Of a DNA stretch of 15,579 bases, positions 15,170 to 15,579 are shown in pieces. The notes beneath the pieces are model-generated. The model made no database searches. It had not been told where the DNA came from and saw nothing but the letters and a program-made list of their open reading frames with translations. Positions within the stretch are counted from its first letter, which is position 1. The number at the start of each line of letters is the position of its first letter. The position numbers and the translations under genes are program-made. This DNA comes from Hyphomicrobiales bacterium (GTDB lineage: Bacteria > Pseudomonadota > Alphaproteobacteria > Rhizobiales > Xanthobacteraceae): positions 461 to 16,039 of the forward strand of contig PKXB01000014.1 of NCBI GenBank assembly GCA_003133345.1. Direction: 5' to 3'.

Positions 15170-15579
15170 ATGACCGACGTTGCCGTCAATATCGTCAAGC
15201 AGGCACCGCGCGTCCCCACCGCGTGGGACCGGCTCAAGACCAACCGTAATTGGCTCGCCATCTGGTTCATGCTGCCGGCGGCGGCATTTCTGATTCTGTT
15301 TCTTGCCTATCCGCTCGGGCTCGGCGTGTGGCTGTCGTTCACCGACGCCAAGATCGGCCGCAGCGGCGTCTTTATCGGGATCGAGAACTACGAGTGGCTG
15401 TGGGACGACAGCGTATTCTGGCTCTCGGTGTTCAACACGCTGCTCTACACCGGTGCCGCCAGTGCGGTGAAATTCGCCGTCGGCCTTTATCTCGCTTTGC
15501 TGCTCAATGAAAACCTACCGTTCAAGGCAATTCTGCGCGCGATCGTACTCATTCCCTTCATCGTGCCGACCGTGCTGTC
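15170..15579 (+). CDS. Carbohydrate ABC transporter permease, MalF/UgpA-type, N-terminal part (3' end outside window)
   Basis: An open frame from the ATG at 15170 runs without a stop to the window end (136 codons). After a short polar start (MTDVAVNIVKQAPRVPTAWD), the segment WLAIWFMLPAAAFLILFLAYPLGLGVWLSF is a first membrane helix. Then FIGIENYEWLWDD matches the (G)xxNY element found after TM1 in the MalF/UgpA group. Further helices follow (VFNTLLYTGAASAVKFAVGLYLALLLN and ILRAIVLIPFIVPTVL). The EAA loop is not yet reached. It is one of the two expected membrane subunits and would form the channel used by the adjacent binding protein and ATPase; a MalG-type partner is expected downstream. An in-frame ATG at 15155 is an alternative start, but the gagg at 15157-15160 favours 15170. 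Confidence 0.9.
   Translation, partial: MTDVAVNIVKQAPRVPTAWDRLKTNRNWLAIWFMLPAAAFLILFLAYPLGLGVWLSFTDAKIGRSGVFIGIENYEWLWDDSVFWLSVFNTLLYTGAASAVKFAVGLYLALLLNENLPFKAILRAIVLIPFIVPTVL

Overview
The window looks like an accessory, mosaic stretch of an alphaproteobacterial chromosome, most likely Hyphomicrobiales and Bradyrhizobium-like. This is inferred from the gene set (Omp25-type porin, Bug/TctC-type binding protein, carbohydrate ABC operon, IS5-type transposase, coxL-type dehydrogenase fragment) and the moderately high GC; no taxonomic marker gene is present. The part up to about 9.9 kb carries many broken or decaying genes. The part from about 9.97 kb is a tidy, GC-rich catabolic operon.

Left part (1-4300): the 3' end of an IS5-type transposase is followed by the 3' third of an aldehyde oxidase/xanthine dehydrogenase large subunit on the minus strand, whose 5' end is cut off at about 1390. 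At that junction a family B DNA polymerase starts on the plus strand. Exo I, Exo II and Exo III and polymerase motifs A, B and C can all be found, but a one-base frameshift near 1890-1906 splits the exonuclease from the polymerase. The polymerase has an unusual C-terminal helix-turn-helix-like tail.

Middle part (4300-9630): a TTT-family periplasmic binding protein (plus strand) and an Omp25/OmpA-like beta-barrel (minus strand) converge on a strong terminator hairpin. Next on the minus strand is a translationally coupled pair of related AMP-binding proteins. The upstream member has lost the recognisable P-loop, adenylation motifs and C-terminal domain. The downstream member is an intact ligase. 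Upstream of the pair is a gene-poor stretch ending in the 3' half of a tRNA-Arg(UCG) gene, which is the classic footprint of site-specific integration. A 38-bp sequence near 456 recurs with one mismatch near 9852, close to this tRNA remnant.

Right part (9973-15579): a plus-strand operon encodes an IlvD/EDD-family sugar-acid dehydratase, an SDR resembling 2-keto-3-deoxy-sugar-acid dehydrogenases (frameshifted near its C-terminus), an ABC ATPase of the MalK/UgpC type, a Tat-exported solute-binding protein and the start of a MalF/UgpA-type permease that runs off the window. Together they suggest uptake of a sugar or sugar derivative followed by dehydration of its aldonic acid and oxidation of the keto-deoxy product. 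By the orientation of the tRNA remnant, this operon lies on the inserted-element side and the polymerase on the older chromosomal side.
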